Shown piece after piece: positions 1 through 6,092 of a stretch of 11,966 bases of DNA. The position numbers and the translations under genes were made by a program. The stretch is from NCBI GenBank assembly GCA_947073895.1, contig CAMTNN010000031.1, forward strand, positions 1 to 11,966, written 5' to 3'. Source of the DNA: an uncultured cyanobacterium. Lineage in GTDB: Bacteria; Cyanobacteriota; Vampirovibrionia; Gastranaerophilales; Gastranaerophilaceae. Each line of letters starts with the position of its first letter. Within the stretch, counting starts at the first letter, position 1. The notes below the pieces were generated by a model. That model ran no database searches. It was not told the origin of the DNA and was given only the letters and a program-made list of their open reading frames with translations.

Positions 1-310
1 TAAGTGCTTGAACAAGTTCTTTTGGAACTTCTTTTAATTCAACATTAGAGAAAGTATATGCTGCAAATGTTTTAATAATTTCTCCGTCGCTTGCACAGAA
101 TGTTGTTACAATATTTGGTTTTAAAGTGTTTAAATTTTTAATAGGTGGAAGTGATATTAAATAAAGTTTTAATGCAATCATGCCCGCTAAAATAACTCCC
201 AGTATAAGAACGAATATAGCAGCAATAAATTTTGCAATAGGAGCTTCAAAAGTCACACGTCCTGATGAACCTTTTTTCCTTGATTTCGGTATTGTATATT
301 GTTTTCTCAT
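1..310 (-). CDS. Class A penicillin-binding protein (PBP1A type), N-terminal part, runs off the left edge
   Basis: The reverse strand reads from ATG at 310 to the window edge without a stop (103 codons). The N-terminus is a basic cytoplasmic stretch (residues 2-18, many Lys/Arg), then one hydrophobic segment at about residues 25-47, then a periplasmic segment reading TFCASDGEIIKTFA and VELKEVPKELVQAL. That order matches the start of bifunctional glycosyltransferase/transpeptidase PBPs, where a 'D.dG.vi..f' strand is followed by 'v.l.eiP..l..AliA.ED' leading into the glycosyltransferase domain. Such enzymes polymerise and cross-link peptidoglycan at the outer face of the inner membrane. The catalytic domains lie outside the window, so the assignment rests on the N-terminal pattern alone. 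An AGAGGG ribosome site precedes the ATG. Divergent from the YkgJ-type gene. Confidence 0.75.
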   Translation of the reverse strand, partial: MRKQYTIPKSRKKGSSGRVTFEAPIAKFIAAIFVLILGVILAGMIALKLYLISLPPIKNLNTLKPNIVTTFCASDGEIIKTFAAYTFSNVELKEVPKELVQAL

Positions 311-335
311 ATATCCCTCTTTATGTTAACATGTA

Positions 336-365
336 GTTATATTTTACCAAATAAATATTTGTAAA
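336..365 (-). promoter_or_regulatory. Candidate sigma-70 promoter of the penicillin-binding protein gene
   Basis: On the minus strand TTTACA (365-360) and TATAAC (341-336) are separated by 18 bp, placing the transcription start about 19 bases before the ATG. An imperfect dyad (TTTAC at 343-347, TATTTGTAAA ending at 365) covers this divergent promoter region and could be an operator. Assigned by eye only. Confidence 0.45.
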
Positions 366-382
366 GGGTGTTTTATCGTAAT

Positions 383-775
383 ATGTTAAGTTTTTTGACG
401 ACTTTAAAGAATGAATTTTTATCATATTTTGTCCCTGAAAAAATGGAGTATAATATAACGGGCCATTGTTTAAAATGCGGCAAGTGTTGCAGATACATGT
501 ATAGTTTTGATACTTATACTACTACGGATTTTAAAATAATGCAGTTTTTGTTTCCTGCTTATAAAAGATTTTATATTCGGGGTAAAGATGAAGACGGGAA
601 TTTGATATTTGCTTGTAAATACGTAACAGAAGAAGGACTTTGTTCTGTGTATGATAAACGTTTAAAAATGTGTAAAAAATACCCTGCTTCCAAAATAGGT
701 TATCCGGGTAAACTCCATGAAGGCTGCGGCTACAAAGTTGAAGATAAGAGTTTTGAAACTTACCTTAATAAATAA
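383..775 (+). CDS. YkgJ-family cysteine-cluster protein
   Basis: The protein of 130 residues contains eight cysteines in the order typical of the YkgJ/UPF0153 zinc- or iron-binding family: a CxxCGxCC block at residues 29-36, an isolated Cys at 78, Cys 87 in a 'GLCSVYDKRL' segment, Cys 97 in 'MCKKYP', and Cys 115. The family form is 'C..Cg.CC ... C.fl...C.iY..RP..Cr.yP'. Its biochemical role is not established; members are thought to bind metal. The ATG at 383 was preferred: an in-frame GTG at 368 is possible (135 residues) but sits directly on the AAAGGG ribosome site, while the ATG lies 14 bases past it. It is followed after 58 bases by a secreted protein gene on the same strand, but the two share no obvious function. 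No transmembrane segment is seen. Confidence 0.85.
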   Translation: MLSFLTTLKNEFLSYFVPEKMEYNITGHCLKCGKCCRYMYSFDTYTTTDFKIMQFLFPAYKRFYIRGKDEDGNLIFACKYVTEEGLCSVYDKRLKMCKKYPASKIGYPGKLHEGCGYKVEDKSFETYLNK

Positions 776-833
776 CCCGATAGTTGAATAATAAAAATTT
801 GAGTTCTCTATATATTTATATAGGAGATTTATT

Positions 834-1385
834 ATGCTAAGATTATTCGTTTGTTTTTTATTAATGGTTAATATTATGCCTGTGTTTGCGGCAAAAACGG
901 TTACTACAACAAGACCGTATTATTATAATCCTTATCATAGAGGATATTATCCGCCGCCAAATCCTTATCAATATGCAAACGGATTGAATGCTCTTGAAAA
1001 GTATGCTTTAAATAGAAACTATGGACGTGAAAATGCTATGCAGAGACTTGAGCGTCTTGAAAACCTTGCTTTCGGTGCAACTCAGGTAGGTGATTTGGAT
1101 ACAAGATATCGTCAGGTCGAAAATGCGATTCTTTCAAGGCCTAAATATAACGGCTATAAAAATACATTCAAAAATGCATTAGGAAATTATATTGCGGGAC
1201 AAGCTACCGGAGTAACACCTTCTATTCTTACTCAGGATTTTATGCCAAGTTATACAACAGGTTTTTCTCCGCAATATACAAATTCTAATATAATGCAGTA
1301 TTCATCATTCCCGTTTGGTGTGCGCGGATATCAAGTAATGAATAATAACTATGGTACTAACAGCGGAATTAGAATCCTGCCTTAG
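834..1385 (+). CDS. Secreted Tyr/Pro-rich protein with RLERLE motif, function unknown
   Basis: The 183-residue product starts with a clear Sec signal peptide: hydrophobic core at residues 2-18, with likely cleavage after VFA at residue 19 or 20. The mature N-terminus (27-47) is rich in Tyr and Pro. Residues 53-83 read LEKYALNRNYGREN.. then RLERLENLAFGA, which resembles the 'LE...fG..Y.......RL.RLE..vFG' motif I associate with exported proteins of Melainabacteria and cyanobacteria. The C-terminal third is Asn/Tyr/Ser-rich and probably flexible. The ATG follows a TAGGAGA ribosome site at 821-827. It is probably periplasmic or surface-exposed; its role is unknown. Its last 17 bases overlap the end of a small ORF on the other strand, so the two transcripts would be convergent. 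I see no hairpin terminator after it. Confidence 0.8.
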   Translation: MLRLFVCFLLMVNIMPVFAAKTVTTTRPYYYNPYHRGYYPPPNPYQYANGLNALEKYALNRNYGRENAMQRLERLENLAFGATQVGDLDTRYRQVENAILSRPKYNGYKNTFKNALGNYIAGQATGVTPSILTQDFMPSYTTGFSPQYTNSNIMQYSSFPFGVRGYQVMNNNYGTNSGIRILP

Positions 1386-1524
1386 GATTTGACTTTTCAG
1401 GGTGTGCTGAATTAGAAAGAATAATTTCATAATATTCATTCTTATCAATATTGACGCCCATATTTTTAGTATCAATGGTAAACTTCTTTTTGTTCTTTTT
1501 GGGTTTATAAGGATTATTTGCCAT
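1369..1524 (-). CDS. Small basic hypothetical protein (51 residues) overlapping the end of panD
   Basis: The frame starts with ATG at 1524, inside the last codons of panD (11-base overlap), and ends at TAA 1371-1369. The product begins [17 protein letters not shown], is strongly basic at the N-terminus, then reads [16 protein letters not shown] with no signal peptide or membrane segment. The overlap arrangement is typical of translational coupling, and a GAAGGAAA stretch lies about 15 bases before the start. The 3' end runs 17 bases into the end of the convergent secreted-protein gene. I recognise no family. It fills an otherwise empty gap between two genes, which favours a real gene, but 51 codons is short enough to be chance. 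Confidence 0.5.
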   Translation of the reverse strand: MANNPYKPKKNKKKFTIDTKNMGVNIDKNEYYEIILSNSAHPEKSNPKAGF

Positions 1525-1873
1525 AGCTTATAATTTCGTTTCCTTCACCAACCTGAACAATTGTTGGTTTGTGGGCTTTGATTTCTTCCTCATTCATTTG
1601 AGCGTATGTGACGATAATAATCTTATCACCTGCTTGAACTTTTCTTGCTGCAGCACCGTTAACGCAGAAACATTTTGAACCGCGTTCACCTTTTAGAGCA
1701 TAAGTTTGAAATCTTTCACCGTTATTAATATCAAGGATTTCAACCTTTTCCCATTCTCTGATGTTTGCTTTTTCAAGAAATTCTTCGTCAATTGTAATTG
1801 AGCCGACATAATTCAAATTTGAGTCGGTAATAGTTGCTCTATGTATTTTGGAGTGTAAAAATTCGAATAACAT
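1514..1873 (-). CDS. panD: Aspartate 1-decarboxylase (pyruvoyl enzyme)
   Basis: PanD converts L-aspartate to beta-alanine for pantothenate and coenzyme A synthesis in the cytoplasm. The 119 residues match the family over the full length. Self-processing occurs at Gly24-Ser25 (within YVGSITID), where Ser25 becomes the pyruvoyl group. Lys9, His11, Arg54, Thr57 and Tyr58 fall at the positions known from E. coli PanD, and the conserved '[20 protein letters not shown]' core is present. An AGAGGGA ribosome site precedes the ATG. No panB or panC is in the window. A 51-codon ORF overlaps the 3' end and may be co-translated. No convincing promoter could be assigned in the 110-base gap shared with the divergent glutaredoxin gene. 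Confidence 0.97.
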   Translation of the reverse strand: MLFEFLHSKIHRATITDSNLNYVGSITIDEEFLEKANIREWEKVEILDINNGERFQTYALKGERGSKCFCVNGAAARKVQAGDKIIIVTYAQMNEEEIKAHKPTIVQVGEGNEIISYGK

Positions 1874-1983
1874 ATTTATTCCCTCTTATGTTTTTATACT
1901 AACACAAAAATATTACCACAGCGTTCAATACCGAAAAATTACTTAACAATTTAAAATATATTAGGTTTAAAAAGGAGTGTATA

Positions 1984-2214
1984 ATGATTGATTTATTTAT
2001 TTTAGAAACTTGTCCTTACTGTAAAAAAGTAATGTCTTATATGGATGAAAACGGGCTTAAGTATAATAAAATTGATATAAAGGATAAGGCTTCTGAAGAT
2101 GCTTTAATCCAATTAGGCGGAAAAAGACAGGTTCCGTTTATGGTTGATAAAGATAGAAATATACAGATGTATGAGTCAAATGATATTATAGAATATGTAA
2201 AGACTTTAAAATAA
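1984..2214 (+). CDS. Glutaredoxin, dithiol CPYC type
   Basis: At 76 residues this is a minimal single-domain glutaredoxin. It has the CPYC redox site at residues 10-13, the cis-proline in 'QVPF' (Pro51), and the glutathione-contacting 'ESNDI' segment (64-68) before a final helix. It would reduce disulfides or mixed glutathione disulfides in the cytosol; the CPYC sequence resembles E. coli Grx3 (GrxC), but the paralogue cannot be fixed from this alone. A strong AAAGGAG site lies 6 bases before the ATG. It is divergent from panD and followed by a GC-rich non-coding island, with no recognisable terminator directly behind it. Confidence 0.93.
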   Translation: MIDLFILETCPYCKKVMSYMDENGLKYNKIDIKDKASEDALIQLGGKRQVPFMVDKDRNIQMYESNDIIEYVKTLK

Positions 2215-2220
2215 AACCCA

Positions 2221-2310
2221 ACCAACTCGAACCCACCGGTAGCAGAGTCAGCCGAGGACGACTTGTAATTCCAATTCTATACTTGTAATGGCGCGATTGT
2301 CGTCCGACCC
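2221..2310. other. GC-rich non-coding island with inverted and direct repeats
   Basis: By hand count 47 of these 90 bases are G or C (52%), much higher than the surrounding genes. It contains GGACGAC (2256-2262) and its reverse complement GTCGTCC (2299-2305), enclosing two copies of ACTTGTAAT (2261-2269 and 2281-2289). No open frame of useful length and no known RNA fold were recognised. It could be a structured 3' region of the glutaredoxin transcript, a small RNA, or a remnant of a dispersed repeat. Confidence 0.35.
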
Positions 2311-2317
2311 TTGTTGT

Positions 2318-2353
2318 AAAAAAAAATGCCCGGCATCACAAGATACCGGACAT
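2318..2353 (-). terminator. Rho-independent terminator of the flagellin gene
   Basis: Read on the minus strand, 2353-2342 and 2337-2326 form a 12-bp stem around a TTGT loop, fully paired when two G-U pairs are allowed, followed directly by nine T residues (2326-2318). On the plus strand the same two positions become C-A mismatches, which shows that the minus strand is the functional one. It lies about 80 bases after the flagellin stop codon. Confidence 0.88.
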
Positions 2354-2434
2354 CTTTGAAAGGACATCTATTATTATTTTTTTTGTATTTTGACTAAGCC
2401 CTCGTTTTAGGGCGCATATGTTATGGTGTTATTC

Positions 2435-3550
2435 CTATAACAAGTTCAATGCGATTTGCGGCTGCTGGTTAGCAGTTGCTAACAGAGAAGCAGTTGCTTG
2501 TTGCAATATTTGGTACTTGATGTAGTTAGAAGATTCAGTTGCAGCATCAGCATCTTTAATTGTAGATACAGCTTCTGTTAAGTTTTCTCTTTGAACATCA
2601 GTAGCTTCGATTGCAGAGTCGAGTCTGTTCATATAAGCACCGATTTTAGTACATCTTAGTGATACGTTGTCAATCGCGTAGTCAACGTTGTCGATGAATG
2701 CGCGGGCAGAACTGTCGTTTCTGTAGATTGCTGCGCACATGTCTTCAATGCTGATTGTTTTAGGATCTGTAGTATCTTTTGTTTTAATTATGTTTGCTTC
2801 ACCGTCAGCAGCTTCAATTACACCGTTTTCTGCAAGTGCTGCAGCAAGTGCTGATTGGTAAGAACCTTCTTTGTATTTAATAGTTTTACCGTCTGCTTCG
2901 TACACAGGTGAACCGTCGGCATTAAGTTCTCTAGCTCTGTAGTAGTACTTGTCCGAATCCGTGCTTGATGTTAAATCAAGGTAACCACCCTTAGTAGTAG
3001 ATGAGAATCCCATGATAACGGTAGATTTAGCACTTGCAAACAAGAATGAATCAAGAGTGATTACACATCTTTTGTTTGAGTATAGACCTACTTGCAAGTT
3101 GATATCTTCTGTACGAGAACCATCTAACAGATATGAATCGTTGAAGTCTGTGATTTCGCATAAACGGTTGATTTCGTCCATTCTCTGAACAACTTCGGTT
3201 CTGATTGCATCCAATGATGCTGAACCGTAGGTACCGTTAGCTGCTTGCATAGTCAAGTCTCTAATTCTTTGTAGGTACTGGTTGATGATATCAAGAATAC
3301 CTTCTTGGGTTGTTAACATATCCAAACCCATTTGAGCATTTGTTTCAATGATATCATAACCATTAATTTTGGCTTCCATGCCGGTATACACTGCGTAACC
3401 TGCTGCGTCATCTTTTGCTGAGTTAATCTTGAAGCCGGTAGATAACTTTTCCATTGCACTATTCATGCCTTTTGTTGCGTCTCTAAGGTATTTTTGTGCA
3501 GTTAGGGATGACAAATTCGTGTTAATTGTAATTGTTGAAGTTGACCCCAT
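2435..3550 (-). CDS. fliC: Flagellin
   Basis: The 371-residue protein is the filament subunit of a bacterial flagellum. The N-terminal D0/D1 region (1-145) contains 'TINTNLSSLTAQ', 'EKLSTGFKINSAKDDAAGYAV' and 'LQRIRDLTMQAANGTYG'. The C-terminal D1/D0 region (about 290-371) contains 'IGAYMNRLDSAI', 'IKDADAATESSNYIKYQIL' and ends 'QPQIALNLL'. The middle (about 146-285) is variable and Ser/Thr/Asp/Tyr-rich. Four cysteines (131, 162, 272, 300) are unusual for a flagellin. The ATG has AAAGGA 8 bases upstream, with GGA motifs in the leader that could bind CsrA. It is transcribed alone from a sigma-28-type promoter (3622-3596) and ended by a hairpin. No other flagellar structural gene is in the window. 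The divergent neighbour is a Gly-rich protein gene. Confidence 0.96.
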   Translation of the reverse strand: MGSTSTITINTNLSSLTAQKYLRDATKGMNSAMEKLSTGFKINSAKDDAAGYAVYTGMEAKINGYDIIETNAQMGLDMLTTQEGILDIINQYLQRIRDLTMQAANGTYGSASLDAIRTEVVQRMDEINRLCEITDFNDSYLLDGSRTEDINLQVGLYSNKRCVITLDSFLFASAKSTVIMGFSSTTKGGYLDLTSSTDSDKYYYRARELNADGSPVYEADGKTIKYKEGSYQSALAAALAENGVIEAADGEANIIKTKDTTDPKTISIEDMCAAIYRNDSSARAFIDNVDYAIDNVSLRCTKIGAYMNRLDSAIEATDVQRENLTEAVSTIKDADAATESSNYIKYQILQQATASLLATANQQPQIALNLL

Positions 3551-3595
3551 AATAATTGTCCTTTCAAATTTGTAATTATTTACCTTTCCTCATGT

Positions 3596-3622
3596 ATTAC
3601 GGAATAAAAAATTTTGACTTTA
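3596..3622 (-). promoter_or_regulatory. Sigma-28 (FliA)-type promoter of flagellin
   Basis: On the minus strand TAAAGTCA (3622-3615) is followed after 11 bases by TCCGTAAT (3603-3596). The consensus is TAAAGTTT, 11 bases, GCCGATAA. The downstream bases ATACATGA are identical to those at the promoter before the 7930 gene, at the same spacing. The first four bases of the -35 element are the end of the left arm of a 20-bp inverted repeat. Predicted leader is about 38 bases. Confidence 0.75.
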
Positions 3623-3742
3623 CAACTTTAGTTATAGAATCCTCCATTTGAATGAGAAACTGCTTGAATGGCTTTTGAATACAGAGTTTTAGATTGCGAA
3701 TAAAAATGGATTTTGATATGAATCTATAACTAAAGTTGTAAA
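3619..3742. repeat. Perfect 20-bp inverted repeat enclosing 84 bp, in the flagellin / Gly-rich gene divergent region
   Basis: The left arm 3619-3638 (TTTACAACTTTAGTTATAGA) is the exact reverse complement of the right arm 3723-3742. Each arm also contains an imperfect internal dyad (TATAAC-TAAA-GTTGTA), as an operator half would. The 84-bp spacer holds three TTGAAT hexamers (3648, 3664, 3675) and a smaller inverted pair (TCCATTT 3643-3649, AAATGGA 3704-3710). Outside the arms the flanks keep weaker symmetry: ATACATG occurs at almost the same distance on both sides. It may be an invertible promoter switch, a pair of operator copies, or a duplicated promoter remnant. Confidence 0.85.
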
Positions 3743-3837
3743 TGTAAACTTTTGTAACAAATAAATACATGTGTGAAATCGCATAATTTTTAAATACTTT
3801 ATATATACATAAGATGTAAATAGATGAGGTATAAATT

Positions 3838-4947
3838 ATGGGCTATGTAAGATCAAATTATGGATGTCATTGTTTCTACGGCGACAGTTCTTTCAAACGC
3901 TATAACCGTGCAATGGGTGGCGATACTCTAATTTTTAATTACAATAGCAATAATACATATAACTGCTGTAGCGGTAACCGTGGTGGATTCTGGGGCGGTT
4001 TAGGCCTTGGTATTGGAATGGGCTTCGGTAACTTATTAGGTGGCTTATGCGGAAATCTATTTGGTGGCATGGGTAATATGTTCGGCGGATTCCCTTCTTT
4101 TGGCGGTTTCGGTAACTGGGGCTTTGGCGGTACTCCTGCTGCTTCAAAGGCATCTTCAGCCCCTTCAACAACATCTGCTGCAACAACATCTGCTGCAACT
4201 ACACAAACTATTACAGTAGCTAAAGAAAATGCAGACTATGCTCCTATAAATAGATTAGAAGAAAGACTTTATAATCTTGTAAAAGATCCAAATAGAAAGC
4301 CTGCTGATATTGATGCATTAATAAATGAAGTTGATGCTAAAATTAAAGAATATGAAAATAATGGTAACAAATTTGATGAAATTCAAGATGCTGAAGATAT
4401 AGGAAGATTACGTAAGTTTAAGCAGCATTTAGATGATTTGAAAGCTGGAAACGTACCTAATGACGAATCATTGACAGCTGGTAATGAATTCGGTATTGAT
4501 GGCTTGTCTCCAGAAGACTTAACCACTCTAAGAAATTTAAAAATCAGAGTAATTAACTATGAAGGTAAAAATGGACCTGCTAAAGGCTGGTCATTACCAA
4601 CTCCAATATCTGTAGAAAATTTACAAAAATTAAAAGCAATTGCTGATAAAACTAATATGGCTGTTGCTTGTGCAAATAATGTAAAGGCTGGTCTTGATAA
4701 ATGGATCGCAGGTAAAATTGATGATATAAAAGAAGTCAACGGTAAACTTGAATACACAATCGACTGTCAAGATTATGGTAAGCTTGATTTCAAACATCAA
4801 GTTAAACAAATTGAGGGCGATACATATTCTGTAGATAGAATTGACTTAGGCAGAACTGGAGAATCTAATTGGAAACATACAGCTTGCGAATATAAATTAT
4901 ATGATGGAAAATTAAATCGTAATGGTTCATCTGTAAATCATAAATAA
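3838..4947 (+). CDS. Gly/Asn-rich protein with charged C-terminal domain, function unknown
   Basis: The 369 residues fall into three parts. Residues 1-45 are Tyr/Asn-rich with Cys at 10, 12, 43 and 44. Residues 46-98 are a Gly-Phe-Leu-rich tract (repeated GG-F/L/M units, with Cys71) and 99-125 a Ser/Thr/Ala linker. Residues 126-369 are a soluble-looking, charged region with helical segments (for example around 'PINRLEERLYNLV' and 'IGRLRKFKQHLDDLK') and a more strand-like end. There is no classical signal peptide. The Gly tract could be a membrane-associating, self-assembling or glycine-zipper-like region. The ATG follows a GAGG site. Its divergent control region is shared with flagellin, which hints at co-regulation or a cell-surface role, but that is inference. 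A strong bidirectional terminator follows the stop. Confidence 0.8.
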   Translation: MGYVRSNYGCHCFYGDSSFKRYNRAMGGDTLIFNYNSNNTYNCCSGNRGGFWGGLGLGIGMGFGNLLGGLCGNLFGGMGNMFGGFPSFGGFGNWGFGGTPAASKASSAPSTTSAATTSAATTQTITVAKENADYAPINRLEERLYNLVKDPNRKPADIDALINEVDAKIKEYENNGNKFDEIQDAEDIGRLRKFKQHLDDLKAGNVPNDESLTAGNEFGIDGLSPEDLTTLRNLKIRVINYEGKNGPAKGWSLPTPISVENLQKLKAIADKTNMAVACANNVKAGLDKWIAGKIDDIKEVNGKLEYTIDCQDYGKLDFKHQVKQIEGDTYSVDRIDLGRTGESNWKHTACEYKLYDGKLNRNGSSVNHK

Positions 4948-4958
4948 TTGTAATTTAT

Positions 4959-4998
4959 AAAAAACGAGTTAAATGAATTTATTTAACTCGTTTTTTTT
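4959..4998. terminator. Bidirectional terminator between the Gly-rich gene and the flavoprotein gene
   Basis: A stem of about 16 bp (AAAACGAGTTAAAT at 4961-4974 with its complement at 4981-4994, extended by A-T pairs) encloses a 6-base loop. T runs exit on the plus strand (4991-4998) and A runs precede it (T run on the minus strand). The stop codon and last codons of the minus-strand flavoprotein lie inside the right arm, so this one hairpin serves both convergent genes. Confidence 0.9.
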
Positions 4999-6092
4999 AT
5001 GCCTTCTGAAGCAATAAATGCTGTTGTCCATGCGTTTTGCAAATTAAATCCTCCGCAGAATCCGTCGATGTTTAGCACTTCTCCAATGCAATAAAGTCCA
5101 CGGACTTTCTTTACTTCCATTGTTTTTGGGTTAATTTCATCTAAATCTAAGCCGCCGGCAGTTACGGTTTCTTCGCCGCGATTAGTGCTTGTTATTGTTA
5201 CTTTGAGATGGTGAATCCTATCTAGTATTAAATCACGAAGTTTTCCGTTTATTGTATGTGCTTTACCGGTTTCTTTAAAGCCATCTAAAACCAAATTTAC
5301 TATTTTTTGCGGTAAATATTCTTTTAGAATATTCTTAATTTCTTTATGAGGGTTAGTGTTAAAGAGTGATTGAAGTTCATTCAAATTTGGGGCTAAATCA
5401 ATTTCCAAATCATAAGGAAACTTATCAAAAGCTTTTATTGATGAAATTTTGTAAATCAAAGGGCCCGAAAGACCAAAATGAGTAAATAATATATCCCCTT
5501 GCAACCCGTTGATTATCACATTCTTACAAGCAGTTCCGCTTAAGTCTTTGAAATTCTCTTTTGTATTCAATCCTACAAGAGAAGGTTTCGGTTCAATAAT
5601 ATTTATTCCGAAATCTTTAACTAATTCATATCCGGCATGTCCGCCTGTTGCGATAACTACATGGGTAAATTCTTTAAACAGTTCTTCGGCACTAAAAATT
5701 TCTTCTTTTATAATTTTAGCTTTGCGGATATTTTTAAGGATAACTTCTCTAACCTCTTTTGCGCTGTTACTTTCCGGGAAAATCCTTCTGTCATCCTGAG
5801 TATAAGTTTTTATCCCCATTTCCTCAAACAAAGCAAGTGTATCCCATGTAGAAAATTTTAAAAAAGCTGATAATAAGAATTTTTCTCCGCGCGGGTAGTT
5901 TTTAGCTAATTCCTTGAAGTCATATTCGGCATGTGCCAGATTACAGCGTCCGCCGCCAGTGGGCAATAATGTTCTTAATGGCGAGCCTTTATCAAAAATA
6001 GTAACATCTATTCCTGCTTTTAATAAAAAATATGCGCACAAACATCCGGCAGCACCTGCGCCGACTATAGCTACCCTAGATTCTTGTACCAT
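4983..6092 (-). CDS. HI0933/BaiN-family FAD-dependent oxidoreductase (aminoacetone oxidase-like)
   Basis: The 369-residue flavoprotein begins with the dinucleotide-binding motif GAGAAG (residues 11-16) after beta strand 'RVAIV', ending at Asp34 of 'VTIFDKG'. It then has the family signature TGGGRCNL (45-52), a 'VVIATGG' strand, and the conserved C-terminus 'GLYCIGEVLNIDGFCGGFNLQNAW', which closes the FAD site. This is the HI0933_like/COG2081 family, which includes YhiN and the bile-acid enzyme BaiN; substrates of most members are unknown. An upstream in-frame TTG at 6128 would add 12 residues, but the ATG at 6092 puts the Rossmann strand at the usual place and is preferred. The start overlaps the end of folK by 17 bases and has no strong ribosome site, suggesting translational coupling to folK. 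Confidence 0.92.
   Translation of the reverse strand: MVQESRVAIVGAGAAGCLCAYFLLKAGIDVTIFDKGSPLRTLLPTGGGRCNLAHAEYDFKELAKNYPRGEKFLLSAFLKFSTWDTLALFEEMGIKTYTQDDRRIFPESNSAKEVREVILKNIRKAKIIKEEIFSAEELFKEFTHVVIATGGHAGYELVKDFGINIIEPKPSLVGLNTKENFKDLSGTACKNVIINGLQGDILFTHFGLSGPLIYKISSIKAFDKFPYDLEIDLAPNLNELQSLFNTNPHKEIKNILKEYLPQKIVNLVLDGFKETGKAHTINGKLRDLILDRIHHLKVTITSTNRGEETVTAGGLDLDEINPKTMEVKKVRGLYCIGEVLNIDGFCGGFNLQNAWTTAFIASEGIKKTS

Noticed and set aside
2222..2300. Possible tRNA or tRNA remnant (TCGAACCC on plus, GGTTCGAG on minus)
   Set aside because: The bases beside the T-loop-like sequence do not form a 5-bp T stem, and no acceptor or anticodon arm can be drawn on either strand.
2398..2413. GCCCT/AGGGC hairpin after the flagellin stop as a terminator
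   Set aside because: Only 5 bp and not followed directly by a T run on the minus strand; the 12-bp hairpin at 2318-2353 is the better terminator.
3639..3722. Outward-facing promoter inside the 84-bp spacer of the inverted repeat
   Set aside because: GCGAATAA (3696-3703) resembles a sigma-28 -10, but the bases at the -35 distance do not match, and TTGAAT with a 17-bp spacer leads to a poor -10. Not strong enough to list as a feature.
4557..5861. Several 60-96 codon frames opposite the Gly-rich and flavoprotein genes
   Set aside because: Each lies fully within a well-supported gene on the other strand and shows no family features.
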